A stretch of DNA of 64,000 nucleotides, taken from Sinotaia quadrata (taxonomy: Eukaryota; Mollusca; Gastropoda; Architaenioglossa; Viviparidae). Positions 1-12,400 of this stretch are shown here, piece by piece. The notes below the pieces were generated by a model. It was given only the letters and a program-made list of their open reading frames with translations. It did no database searches and was not told the origin of the DNA. The position numbers and the translations under genes were made by a program. Within the stretch, counting starts at the first letter, position 1; every line of letters starts with the position of its first letter. The stretch lies in assembly GCA_028829895.1 (NCBI GenBank), contig CM054180.1:95230135-95294134 (forward strand), written 5' to 3'.

Positions 1-1960
1 CGGGGAGATCTTTGAGGACTTTGATACGAACGGTAAGTCCGTGTTGGCACTGTGTAATGTCTCAGTCAACAGTTAGTAGTTGTTAGTAGTGTACAAGTCC
101 GTGTGGGCAATGAGTAATGCCTCTGTGAACAGTTAATAGTGTACAAGTCCGTGTTGGCACTGTGTAATGTCTCAGTCAACAGTTAATAGTGTACAAGTCC
201 GTGTTGGCACTGTGTAATGTCTCAGTAACAGAGATTTGAATAGAGTACAAGATCGTATGCATAATTTCGTAGTGAACGATTTTCCTTTCTTTCAGAGCTC
301 AATTGTAGATCAGAGATGTCGTTGTATCTGTATTCCTGGCGAATGAAACCTCGAAATACACAACTACCTGCATTCTCAAGCACCACACATGCACATACAC
401 ACACATGCAAACATACACATACACACAACACAAACATATATACACAAATATACCTGAAGCAGTTCGTGAAAGACAGGTATTAGATTTTTATATTTAAAAA
501 AAAAATAAAAAATAAAGACTCTAAATGTCTGTATTTACCAAAAATCAGCAGACGACATTGATATGAGTTAGATATAACTTGATGGTGATACAACAGCTAG
601 ATATGTGCCATAGGATCGTTAGGTGAACTTTGACAAGTGTTTTCAGTGAAAAAATATTTATGGCATATTTATCCGGAATTCCTTATTTTCACATGAGGCA
701 ATATTAATCGAAATCCGGATGTTACTCCACACTACATAAACTTGACGCTATTTTAATATAATTAGAAATGAAGTTTTCTGACGTCTACCACAGAGTACGT
801 GTGTAGTTTGTAGTGAGTCGTGGAAACAATCAAACCAGCATACTATAGACTATAGAGTATAGACCTAATGAGGAGCTGATTCATTTCTTGCTTCGCTAGC
901 TTATTGACATGACTCAGAGTTATGAATTTGTGAATATCACAATGCTACAGTGTACACATTTATTTTTGCGTTATTAATTTACGTAAATATTTAAGTATAG
1001 TGATTAGTATTTCACTTCATGAGTTTGACAGTAAAGATTTCATTGCACAAATCTAATTTATAGCCTAAATACAATAATCGTACAACTTCATTCAAAACCG
1101 ATAAAACAAAGGCATTTTAAAGTCATTAGACAGAGTACTCTATCCATAAGTAATTCATAGTTAATGTACTGTTTCTATTGAACATTATTAATAGAATGGT
1201 GGTATTACATTTAATAATAAGTCAAATCATAATTGGTTAGTATGTAGTAAAGTACACACACATGCACGCGAACACACACACACACACCACACACACAAAC
1301 AAACACACACGCATTTAGTGATTCCATGTATTTTAAATACGGTAGAATGAAAAACAATTTTCTGACTCAAGTAGATGTTACATGTTTTGATTTAACATTT
1401 TTGCTTAGTTACATTTCAAATTAATTATTTCATTTCAATTCATCATTTCCTATCGTTTCCACCATGAAACAGATGATGGCCTGGTGTATCATGCAGAGTT
1501 TATGGCCGAGTGGCGGAGAATGGAACTTGGTGATGCCATGTCCGCCATTGTTCTTTTCAATCGCACAGATACAGATGGCGACGGAATCATCACCAGTGAT
1601 CCTGACTTGGACAGAGTGTTTGTCTTATTCGATCTAGACGGTTAGTATCATCATTCACCATCATGACTTGGGCAGAGTGTTTGTCTATTTCGATTTAGAC
1701 AGTTAGGATTTGACACTGTTATAATATCTGTGAAAGATTTTCTGTATGAGTGTAAATTTCAATGTACAATTTGCCTTATATGACAGAATACTGCATCCTC
1801 GTGTATGATTATTTAAAACTTTCTAATGTCTAGTAATTTAAAAACGACCACATTGCAAATATTTTATTGTCTTTTCCATTTCAATTTTTTTCTTTCTTCA
1901 GGTGATCATCTAGTGTCGGAACCAGAATTCGTCATCGTCTGGTCTAGTCTGTCGACTTAA
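1..1960 (+). CDS. EF-hand protein, C-terminal three exons (partial)
   Basis: Three exons join in phase: 1-32, 1473-1640 and 1902-1960, each bounded by AG and GT, ending in TAA at 1958-1960. The joined protein has three EF-hand-like calcium loops. The first is split by the first intron (FDTN then DDGLVYHAEF). The second is DTDGDGIITSDP, whose twelfth position is Pro rather than Glu/Asp. The third is DLDGDHLVSEPE, with His where Gly is usual. The tail VIVWSSLST is short. Loop 1 is canonical and probably binds calcium; loops 2 and 3 are atypical and may bind weakly. The 5' part, including any signal peptide, lies to the left of the window, so localisation and family cannot be set. I do not recognise a named orthologue. 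Confidence 0.82.
37..235 (+). repeat. 50-bp tandem repeat directly after an exon donor
   Basis: About four copies of a 50-bp unit starting GTCCGTGTTGGCACTGTG and ending in GTGTACAA. The first copy begins four bases inside the splice donor of EF-hand exon 1-32, so the array grew from the exon-intron junction. Confidence 0.85.
1664..1708 (+). repeat. Duplicate of EF-hand exon B 3' end and donor
   Basis: This 45-bp stretch repeats the last ~38 bases of exon 1473-1640 plus its donor, with about four differences (TGACTTGGGCAGAGTGTTTG against TGACTTGGACAGAGTGTTTG). It begins 24 bp after the true donor. It is a decayed local duplication and not an exon, because no acceptor precedes it. Confidence 0.8.
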
Positions 1961-2269
1961 AGCAGCATTCCGCCGCCAGTCTGAATTACAAATAGCGACC
2001 TCTGGTGCCACTCTTTGAGGACAGAGCAGCGTTTAGAAATTTAACTCTAGTCTAAATCCTAATAGTTTGACTCAGACTATGAAATTAAACTAACTGTTAT
2101 TAAATATATTATTATTATTATATTGAATTACTTTATTTTAAGAACATAACAACAGTATACGTTAAGTTTCGCTTACAAAAGTTAATATCTGTCTTTTGTA
2201 TATATTATCATTTTTAAACTGGTGTCACATTTTGAATGTTTATTTCAGTGAACAGAAAAGGTTTAGGAA

Positions 2270-2275
2270 AATAAA
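2270..2275 (+). promoter_or_regulatory. Candidate poly(A) signal of the EF-hand gene
   Basis: An AATAAA lies 310 bp after the EF-hand stop codon. In DNA this AT-rich such hexamers are frequent, so this is only a plausible end of the 3' UTR. The interval 1961-2640 shows no other feature. Confidence 0.25.
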
Positions 2276-2647
2276 TTGATTTATTCATAAAGAAGTATTT
2301 TATATAATAGTATAACGCAGTGTCATATTTGAAATTTAAATGATAAATGTGTACTTTTGTGTGAGGAGTTATTTTGTTATACTTAGTCATATTTGCAGAT
2401 GTAAAAGAGTTGTGTTGTTATGGGTGTTGTCAAACAACGAGATGTAGACTAAACGTATTCAAACTTCAGGTTTTCAATTCACCCTTGCAGTGTACTCAGG
2501 TTTTTTAATCGAATTATTTTTGCTTTGGTTATAAACTTTTCCCTGGGATATATTAGATGTTCTTTGTGGTATATTTCTATTCATGTTATTCTTTCATTAT
2601 GGATCTGTTTCCAGAGAGTGAGAATTTGAGAGTCAGATAAAACAGTG

Positions 2648-2658
2648 TCTGTGTGTGT

Positions 2659-2734
<76 letters not shown>
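2648..2734 (+). repeat. (TG)n microsatellite
   Basis: Almost pure TG dinucleotide repeat of about 87 bp, interrupted once near its start. The following 2735-3390 is unique AT-rich sequence with no gene seen. Confidence 0.95.
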
Positions 2735-2735
<1 letters not shown>

Positions 2736-3546
2736 GTGTAGTTTATGACCGGTGAAAGAGTAAAAACTGTTAGTCTATGTGTGTTTGTGTATGAGCTGAA
2801 TGAGTGAGAGAAAGAGATGTGGATTTGAACTAATTAATCACATCTGATCTTTGTTGATTTCGCGCTCATTTCCTTGCATGCATTGTCTGGTTTGTCATCG
2901 AAGCGGCACCACCGACCGTTGAGCAGACGAGAAAATCAAAACACTGATGTGGTGTAATTGAATACTTGACCTCTTAATTTCAACCTTTTATAAATACGCG
3001 AACGGACAGTATTGTAAAGACGTATTAAACAGTAAAATTAAACATGATGTTTGACACATTAGGTATTTAATTACTTTTCGGAAGTAAATTAATAGAAAGA
3101 TTTATATTCTCAGACTGATAAAATCTTTATTTCAATCCACAGTTTTTCAAAAGTGTGTAATCATTAATAATTTTGTATCACTCGGCGTATTATAAGTCTA
3201 TTTGTCGTAGATGTAATTTATCTGAGCTTCATAGATGATTCACAGAATGAAATTTGTCAGCTCCCCATAGATGACTCATAATGTAATTATTCTGAGCTCC
3301 ATTGAAGTCTATGTGATGGGATGATGGGTGTAGTAGTGTTGTGGTGTAGTTGGTCACCACAGGATGCGAGATGAAAATCGATTATGATGGATGACAATAC
3401 GTCACATGCTTGAAGACAGCCACAGCCAGAGATGTACACGCAACACCGTGTTTACAGTTGACATGAGGGCTTTATTCACACACATAGCCACATCGCCTCA
3501 CCAACCCATTCTCTTTTCTTCGCTACATGGCTCCCTCTTGCTATGT

Positions 3547-3945
3547 ACGCATACAATCACACTCACACATTTGTTGTCTCGTGGTGCACTCATACAACCA
3601 CACTCACACACTTGTCTCATGGTGCACGCATACAATCACACTCACACACTTGTTGTCTCGTGGTGCACTCATACAACCACACTCACACACTTGTCTCGTG
3701 GTGCACTCTTACAACCACACTCACACACTTGTTGTCTCGTGGTGCACGCATACAATCACACTCACACACTTGTTGTCTCGTGGTGCACGCATTCAACCAC
3801 ACTCACACACTTGTTGTCTCGTGGTGCACGCATACAATCACACTCACACACTTGTCTCGTGGTGCACACATTCAATCACACTCACACACTTGTTGTCTCG
3901 TGGTGCACGCATACAATCACACTCACACACTTGTTGTCTCGTTGA
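3547..3945 (+). repeat. ~41-bp minisatellite (CACACTTG..TCTCGTGGTGCA)
   Basis: About ten copies of a 38-41 bp unit containing CACTCACACACTTGTTGTCT and CGTGGTGCACGCATACAA. Some units lack the GTT triplet. All three forward frames are open because the unit has no stop codon; the resulting 140-184 residue His/Thr/Leu-rich ORFs are artefacts of the repeat. Confidence 0.92.
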
Positions 3946-4031
3946 CTTGCTCTATAGGAACTGCGTGAAAACTTTTCATCTTCAGATGCTCTCGGTTTTT
4001 GGTGGATTCCTGTGGAGCCTTCTTCCTCTTC

Positions 4032-4418
4032 TCACGTCATTCTGAAGAGGGTGGTTGGCATTTTGTGCTGCAGATGTTTCTTTTTTTCTGGTGCTTGCTT
4101 CGCTGCGACTGTTGTAGGTCCTCTTTCTTTTCTTTCAATTTTTTCGGTAGTCAATGTAGTGCGCTGAGTTGGTGTTTTGGCATGTGATAATAGACTTACG
4201 GGTCGTTTCAGAGCCACTCCGTGAATTTTTCTGTGTACCACGGGCACTAAAGCAGCAGGTTTGAGACCTACCAGTCTTTGTGCCCGTGGGTTCGGCCACT
4301 CTCGATGTTTGGAGTCAGTAGTGCGTTTCTTTTTGGGGCGTGTTGAGATTGTTAAAATTCTTCCATCACTATTTCTGACTGTAGCGGTGGCCGACCATCT
4401 CGCCTTGGGTATTGTCAC
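4032..4418 (-). CDS. Doubtful basic ORF, 128 codons
   Basis: The segment 3950-4450 is less AT-rich than its surroundings and has a 128-codon ORF on the - strand. Its product is rich in Lys, Arg, Thr and Pro, with clusters such as RPKKKRTTDSKHR and APEKKKHLQHK, a pattern reminiscent of basic chromatin or nucleolar proteins. I recognise no domain. There is no clear promoter, and the ORF could equally be an exon of an unseen gene, a relic of a mobile element or chance. A shorter + strand ORF (4261-4446) overlaps it. Composition is the only support. Confidence 0.2.
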   Translation of the reverse strand: MTIPKARWSATATVRNSDGRILTISTRPKKKRTTDSKHREWPNPRAQRLVGLKPAALVPVVHRKIHGVALKRPVSLLSHAKTPTQRTTLTTEKIERKERGPTTVAAKQAPEKKKHLQHKMPTTLFRMT

Positions 4419-5063
4419 AGTTGGGTTGAAGCGTGCAGAATTTTAATATCCGCCATTGGAAGCCGATCTAGCGAACTGAAGTCTGTGTTTGCAGTCGGTT
4501 ATTAGCTATCGCCTACTTAAAGTTTCTCTTTGTCCAAGTCCACATTATTTAGTCGAGTGACATTGGCCACTGGCACTATAGTAATTCCTGATTTTTTTTT
4601 ATGCCATGTCTCCATGCATATTTATGTTTTGTAAATAAAAAAAATAAGTTCCAGTTAGCAGCGCTCGCATATCCGCCAAGTGAGAGAGACGCGTGGTGTC
4701 TTCTGGAGAATTATTAATTATATAATTAAAATTCTCATCACTTGTAATTAATTATCACTGATTAATAAAAAAAAATAATAATCATAGCCAGTAAGTAGAC
4801 ACGCGAAAGGGTCAATATAAAATTAAATTTTTCCACTTGACTCTCGTAAAGAATTGAACTATCAGTTTATTCGCACAGGACAAAAGATGTTTGAATAAGT
4901 GTGGCGTACTTCACATTCGAACTGATTGATCGTGCGTGTAATGTGTGCTCGAAATGTCCATCTGTCGACTGCGAAAGATATGGTGGTCGGATAAACGAGG
5001 TTGCCCAGGTGCTACGGTATTAATGTATCAAATCGGTGATATATGTGTATTCGAGCAAGACTG

Positions 5064-5325
5064 AAACACACAGATACACCGACAACAAAGAAAGAAACAG
5101 AAAACACGCAGATACACGGAGACAGAAGAAAGAAACAGAAAACACACAGACACACCGAAGACAAAGAAAGAAACAGAAAACACACAGATACACGGAGACA
5201 GAAGAAAGAAACAGAAAACACACCGATACACGGAGACAGAAGAAAGAAACAGAAAACACACAGATACACGGAGATACACACAGATACACGGAGACAAAGA
5301 AAGAAACAGAAAACAAAGAACAAAC
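5064..5325 (+). repeat. ~36-bp minisatellite (ACACGGAGACAGAAGAAAGA)
   Basis: About seven copies of a 36-bp unit made of CACAGATACACGGAGACAGA followed by AGAAAGAAACAGAAAA. The period is divisible by three, so long open frames appear on both strands; none looks like a real protein. Confidence 0.9.
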
Positions 5326-5914
5326 AAGAGAACGGCCAAGCCTCTTACAAAGTTATATCTGAATATCATGAGGTCTGCACAAGGTCTAATATTTCTCAAA
5401 TCAGTTTAATTGCTCACGTGGTTAAAACCGTGGCTGGCTGAGGTTTTGCACCGAAAACATGAAAACAATTTACGGGCACTCGAGCTACGATCTTTGGACT
5501 TTCAGCCTTCATCCCATTTAATTATTTGTGCTCTTGATTTAGCGAAGAAATTGAATCTAATAAGCACTTGTCATATATACAGTGAGACCCTCATTATTAA
5601 GTGTCACTTTAATTTGATAGCGTATTGATTACCGTAATTTGCATACGTTTACAGTCATCCTTATTCTAGTTGTCTCAGGTAGTTTAGAAAATGAATTATC
5701 TACGAAACATTATCAGGGCGTTCGTGTTTTACTGTCGATCAGACGTGACCAGTGGTTTCAAATAACTGAAGCTGTCATATAATCATGAACAGACTGAAGT
5801 GATCACACCAAAGTTGTCACCAGGAAGTGTCAGAGGCGTTATATCTACAATTTCTAGTTATTGAAAGTATCACTTCAAAAAAACCCAGACGAAATTGTCA
5901 CATAAAAAATCACC

Positions 5915-6255
5915 AGTGAGAAGTTGTCACATCAAGAATCACCAGTGAGAAGTTGTCGCATCAAGAATCACCAGTGAGAAGTTGTTGCATCAAGAATCAC
6001 CAGTGAGAAGTTGTCACATCAAAAATCACCAGTGAGAAGTTGTCACATCAAGAATCACCAGTGAGAAGTTGTCGCATCAAGAATCACCAGTGAGAAGTTG
6101 TCGCATCAAGAATCACCAGTGAGAAGTTGTCACATCAAAAATCACCAGTGAGAAGTTGTCACATCAAGAATCACCAGTGAGAAGTTGTCACATCAAGAAT
6201 CACCAGTGAGAAGTTGTCACATCAAGAATCACCAGTGAGAAGTTGTCGCATGAAG
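5915..6255 (+). repeat. 29-bp minisatellite upstream of the NRF gene
   Basis: About twelve near-identical copies of a 29-bp unit (GAAGTTGTCACATCAAGAAT then CACCAGTGA), with CACATC/CGCATC variants and more decayed copies to about 6390. It lies 270-600 bp upstream of the NRF start codon, in the region where a promoter or 5' UTR would be expected. Confidence 0.92.
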
Positions 6256-6525
6256 AGTTACAAGCGACATAAGCTTTTGCATTAAGAATAACCAGTGACA
6301 AGTTGTCATATCACGAATCACCACTGACTAAAGTTCTCAACATCAGGAATGACAAATGACAGCTTTAAACACCAAGAATGACCAGTGATTGCAATATTCG
6401 ACGCAGCAGCGATTAATGAATTTCTCGTTGTAGTTTTACACAATATACACTTTGTCTTGAACTAGAAAGACACCGAGCATTAAACAATATTTCAAACTAA
6501 ATACTTTGACATTGTAGGCGTTAGC

Positions 6526-9293
6526 ATGGCAACAGCACTCAAACGAACGCTGCGTTTTCGGGGCTTCGGTACTATTCTCCTAATTATTATTCTGCAAACC
6601 TGCTTTCATGTTGACTCTGAAAAGATTGTCAGGGAGCATAGTTCGACGATTGACTTCTTGAAGTCAGTGTGGACTGAAGAAACAAGAAATCGCTGGCCGT
6701 TGTCGTTGACCTCGTCTATAACACCGAATCAGACGAATTCAAACTGTACAGAAGACCTGACGGTGTATCGGTCAGCACTGGCTGTTGGAAGTCCCTGGGC
6801 AGTTCAAAGTAAGCCACTGTTGTGTGTCTATTAGCCTGGCTCAGTGTGGTTCAAAGTAAGTCAATGTTGTCTGTCATCTTGCCTCAGTGTGGTTCAAAGT
6901 AAGTCAATGGTGTCTGTCATCTTGCCTCAGTGTGGTTCAAAGTAAGTCCATGTTGTATGTCATCTTGCCTCAGTGTGGTTCAAAGTAGTAAGTCAATTTT
7001 GTCAGTCAGTTTGCCTCAGTGTGGTTCTAAGTAAGCAAATGTTGTCTGTCAGTTTGCCTCAGTATGGTTCTAAGTAAGCAATTGTTGTCAGTCAGTTTGC
7101 CTCAGTATGGTTCTAAGTAAGCAAATGTTTTATGCCTGCCTCAGTATGGTTCAATGTAAGTGAGTATTGGTCAGTTAATTCAGTTTGGATCATAGTATTT
7201 AGCAATTCAAACTTCAATGTTGACAAACCTCGCCAAGCTGGATTCGTATTAAACTGTTAATTATTATTTTTCCTCTCAGCCTGTTACAGTCTTAATTTGT
7301 ATGTGTTATTATTTTTCCTCTCAGCCTGTTACAGTCTTAATTTGTATGTGTTATTATTTTTACTCTCAGCCTGTTACAGTCGTAATTTGTATGTGTTATT
7401 ATTTTATGTTCACAAATGAATCCAGGTGACGTTTTAAAATATTATTTGACAATTTCACTTTTAAAATGTGATTCGTTGTCGGGTTCAACCAGGATTTATT
7501 GTTATGCTGTAAGTTATGCTTACTATTTGGATTGCAATTCAAGGTCGTTGGCAGAATTAACTGATGCATGCAGCTTGCTAAATGTGAGCTCGTCAAATTA
7601 AACTTTAGCAGGTACAAGTTGTTTTTGACAAGCAAAATTAGCTGGATAAGTTACGTTTTATATATTTGTCCAAGAATTAACAATTTTCTAAAGTCACTGT
7701 TATTCACTGTCGGTTTAAAGCATCAAAAGTGTATTTAACTAGTTAAATTGCCTGGCGATTTTGGGTCACAATGAAAGTTTAATTAAACTATTATTTGACA
7801 AGTTAAATGCTTTATATATATAGTGAAAGATACATTTTTTCTTACATTTCTCCAACTAAAAGTGTTTAGCAAGTCAAAAGTTTAACTCCTGTCAAACATG
7901 AGATGCGACAAACTGCTAAGCAAATATGTAAGATTAAAACACTTGCCTTAAGGCAAAATCATGATTTACTGTTAGATTCAATTGCTCTTGGCTGTTGTCA
8001 TTTTAAAGCATGATTTACCGCTAGAGAAAAAGTATAACTTACTGATAAGTATAACTTGCTAATTCGCTAAAGTTTTTTTTTTAAGGATAAAGTATTGTAT
8101 GCTTTATGTTAAAATATTGGCGGATAAAGTATTGTATGCTTTATGTTAAAATACTGGCAGATGAAGTCATGACTTATGTTACAGTTTGTCATGCCATTAA
8201 GTTAAAATATGATTTATTTATTTACTTCATTTCTACTAAAAGAGAGAAATTCGCGATGACACATTTATCAATTTATTTTCCAGTGAGGGATGCTGGAGGA
8301 AGGTGGAATGCTCACAGAGTGGGTTTGGTGAGTGAGTGTGAAGGGGTGGAGCCACCCTTTAACTACTCGTTTAAAACCAAATATTGTACAGCAGTTCTCC
8401 AGTCTCCACTTCTATATACTCTGCGCTCAGTGGTAAGATGTGGTTCTGCACTTATTGGTATTCTTATGTTCAGTGCTCTGCTTTCAGTAGTAAATGTGTT
8501 CTGCTTTCAGTAGTAAATGTGTTCTGCTTTCAGTAGTAAATGTGTTCTGCTTTCAGTGTAAATGTGTTCTGCTTTCAGTAGTAAATGTGTTCTGCTTTCA
8601 GTAGTAAATGTGTTCTGCTTTCAGTAGTAAATGTGTTCTGCTTTCAGTAGTAAATGTGTTCTGCTTTCAGTGGTAAATGTGTTCTGCCTTCAGTGGTAAA
8701 TGTGTTCTGCCTTCAGTGGTAAGTTGCATTGCTGAGGTGAGTGTACTTACAATGTTTTTCAAGAACAGACAACTTTAATAAGTAAAGAGCCAAAAATTGT
8801 AAATTATATATTTTTTACAAGTAAATTTTGTTTTGCAATGGAACCAATCAGCTCTATAGTAGTAAATCGAACTTGTCGCTTGTTTAATTTCCATGAAAAT
8901 AGAAAAATTACAGAGTTAGAGTGTTGAGGCAGAAAGATTAACAGAGAATTGCATTAATTACAAATGATAAATGTTGCCGTGATAAAGTTATCAGCAGCTG
9001 TCAGCTGTGTGCGTGCGTGCGTGAGGAAATAGGTACTATTATAATGAAAGAATAACTATTCGTGCCCCATCCTGCAACGCAAATTGCATATTTAAAATAT
9101 TTATTGTGATTTATACCCATGGATACTTTACAAAAGAAAAATTGTAATTTTCAGAGTGGACCATTCGTTTTGACCAGCCAGTCAATTGGGCTATGTGTTC
9201 CGGACACCTGTGACACAACAAGTATACAAGAACTTGTTTATACCGGTAAAACAGATTTGTAATTATCAATTTGGGAACAGAAATGACCCGCGT

Positions 9294-9360
<67 letters not shown>

Positions 9361-9386
9361 GTATGTGTGTGTGTGTGTATGTGTGT

Positions 9387-9454
<68 letters not shown>

Positions 9455-12400
9455 TAATGAGACAAGGCATTGTCCGACCATGTCGGCTGTTTGTGTGATA
9501 TAGTGTATAATGACAGAGGCTGCATTCGATATAGATGTGCTGATGATAGTGTATTTTAGATGTAACTATGATTGTAATATCTAATTACACAGACATCTGG
9601 TGTTTTTTTTAAAAAGATATTCGTAAATTTACTTCAGCAGTCGGCACGACTTCATGCAGGTTTTGTTGGAACTGTGCTAGGAGTGATGACTATATTGATT
9701 GCTAGGAGTAATGACTATATTGATTGCTAGGAGTGATGACTATATTGATTGCTAGGAGTGATGACTATATTGATTGCTAGGAGTGATGACTATATTGATT
9801 GCTAGGAGTGATGACTATATTGATTGCTAGGAGTAATGACTATATTGATTGCTAGGAGTAATGACTATATTGATTGCTAGGAGTGATGACTATATTGATT
9901 GCTAGGAGTAATGACTATATTGATTGCTAGGAGTAATGACTATATTGATTGCTAGGAGTAATGACTATATTGATTGCTAGGAGTAATGACTATATTGATT
10001 GCTAGGAGTGATGACTATATTGATTGCTAGGAGTGATGACTATATTGATTGCTAGGAGTGATGACTATATTGATTGCTAGGAGTAATGACTATATTGATT
10101 GCTAGGAGTAATGACTATATTGATTGCTAGGAGTGATGACTATATTGATTGCTAGGAGTGATGACTATATTGATTGCTAGGAGTGATGACTATATTGATT
10201 GCTAGGAGTAATGACTATATTGATTGCTAGGAGTAATGACTATATTGATTGCTAGGAGTAATGACTATATTGATTGCTAGGAGTGATGACTATATTGATT
10301 GCTAGGAGTAATGACTATATTGATTGCTAGGAGTGATGACTATATTGATTGCTAGGAGTAATGACTATATTGATTGCTAGGTGTAATGACTATGTGTGTG
10401 TGTGTGTGTGTGTGTGCTAGATATAAAGACTAATATATATATGCTAGGGGATGACTATACTATATGCTAAATGACATGCTTTGCATGCCGTTCTCTGGTC
10501 CCCATTTTGTAGTGCTTAGCAAGTTTATAATCATAGCTTTATGTGTAGTAACAGAAAAATGCAAATAACCTTGATGAATGTAGTGGCATGCAAATTGTTA
10601 TTAACTTGATGAATGTAGTGGTATGCAAATTGTTATGACCTTGATGAATGTAGTGGCATGCAAATTGTTATGACCTTGATGAATGTAGTGGCATGCAAAT
10701 TGTTATGACCTTGATGAATGTAGTGGCGTGCTAATGAATGTATTGTAAGGGCATATTAATAGTTATGATCTTGATACGTGTAGTAGCATGCTATGACCTT
10801 GATATGATGATGTGGCTTGATAAGTGTAGTGGCATACTAATAGTCATGGCCTTGATGAATTTTAGACATGTTAATAGTTATGACCTTGATAAGTGTAGTG
10901 GCATTCTAATAGTCATGACCTTGATGAATATAATGCATTGTTAATAGTTATGGCCATAAAAATAAGTGGTATGGTAACAATCGTGACTTGATGAGGGTAA
11001 TGGCTTTGCACGTTGTCGTGTATTCCCCCCCCCCCCCCCCCTTAGTGATCTTTCATGGTCTGGAGGATATGAAGCTGATAGTGAGGACTTAGTGAATGAT
11101 ACGACTGTATTTGCAGTGGATTAGTCCAGTGCAACATTCAGATTTTTTTCTTGAAGAACTTTTGCAGAACAACTTGTCCACAAAGTTCTCGACTGGAGAA
11201 GTCCTTTGTGTTAACAGCGACAGATCATTTGGAGTGGCAGCTATTTCTCTCATGTATGTATTGGAACTGTCAGTGTGATTTGTTACCTCCCCTGATTTAG
11301 TTTTAAACAGCGATGGTTTACTATATTTATTCATATGGCTCCTACAGACTGTTTAATACGACTGTTGTGTGAATTTTAAAATCATACCAATGAATTATGG
11401 CTCCTACAGACTGTTTAATACGACTGTTGTGTGAATTTTAAAATCATACCAATGAATTATGGCTCATACAGACTGTTTATTATATGACTGTTGTATGAAG
11501 TAGTCGCTTTACAATTTAAAAATATTAGAAATATGCAGAAACGATAAACAGCTACTTATTGGTTTCTTCAAACATAACAGTGTATCTATTATAATATACT
11601 TTTCTCAAACATAACAGTGGTGCATAGATGATTACACTTATTACAAACATAACAGTGGTGCATAGATGATTACACTTATTACAAACATAACAGTGCAAAG
11701 ATTATTATACTTGTCCTTAAACATAAAATACAAATATAATTATACTTGTCCTCAAACATAACAATTCATAATTATACTTTTGTACAAGCCTATCAGCGCA
11801 TATATTATTATTATTTTTAAATCAATGTGATGGTCAGAATGTGTATAAATGTTTGTTTTCAAGTACCTACATTATTAGATATAGGCCATGAAAACAAAAT
11901 AAATACTTATTTCCTCAATTATTTTTCCTTATTATTTATTTAGTAAAATATAACTCACTCTCAGTGCGATTTTATTTACTCTCGTCTGTACAAGTTCGGT
12001 GTCTGTGTATAAATCAATCTTTTTCCTCTGTACAAGTTCAGTGTATGTGTATAAATCAATCTCTTTTTTCTGTATAAGTGCAGTATCTGTGTATATAAAT
12101 CAATCTCTTTCTCTGTACAAGTTCAGTATCTGTGTATAAATCAATCTCTGTCCTCTGTATAACTTCAGTGTCTGTGTATAAATCAATCTTTTTCTCTGTA
12201 CAAGTTCAGGTGTATAAATCAATCTCGTTCCTCTGTACAAGTTCAGTGTCCATGTATAAATCAATGATGTGGGTTCACTATGCGATACCACTATATGAAT
12301 TAAGTTCACGTTTGTACAAATTTAAGTCTAAGGCTCAATATACGAGTTCATTTCATTCTCTGTACGAGTTGTCCAAGGCTCATTGTACGAGTAACTACAT

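Noticed and set aside
3391..4045. Three overlapping + strand ORFs of 141-184 codons
   Set aside because: They are frames of the same 41-bp minisatellite, which has no stop codons; all three frames are equally open and have no conserved domain.
5012..5441. Long ORFs on both strands over the 36-bp repeat
   Set aside because: The repeat period is divisible by three and stop-free; the Phe/Val/Cys or Lys/Thr-rich products are artefacts.
9111..9525. His-Thr and Cys-Val ORFs
   Set aside because: Translations of a GT microsatellite.
9673..10393. CRISPR array
   Set aside because: Units are head to tail with no spacers, in an animal genome; it is a minisatellite.
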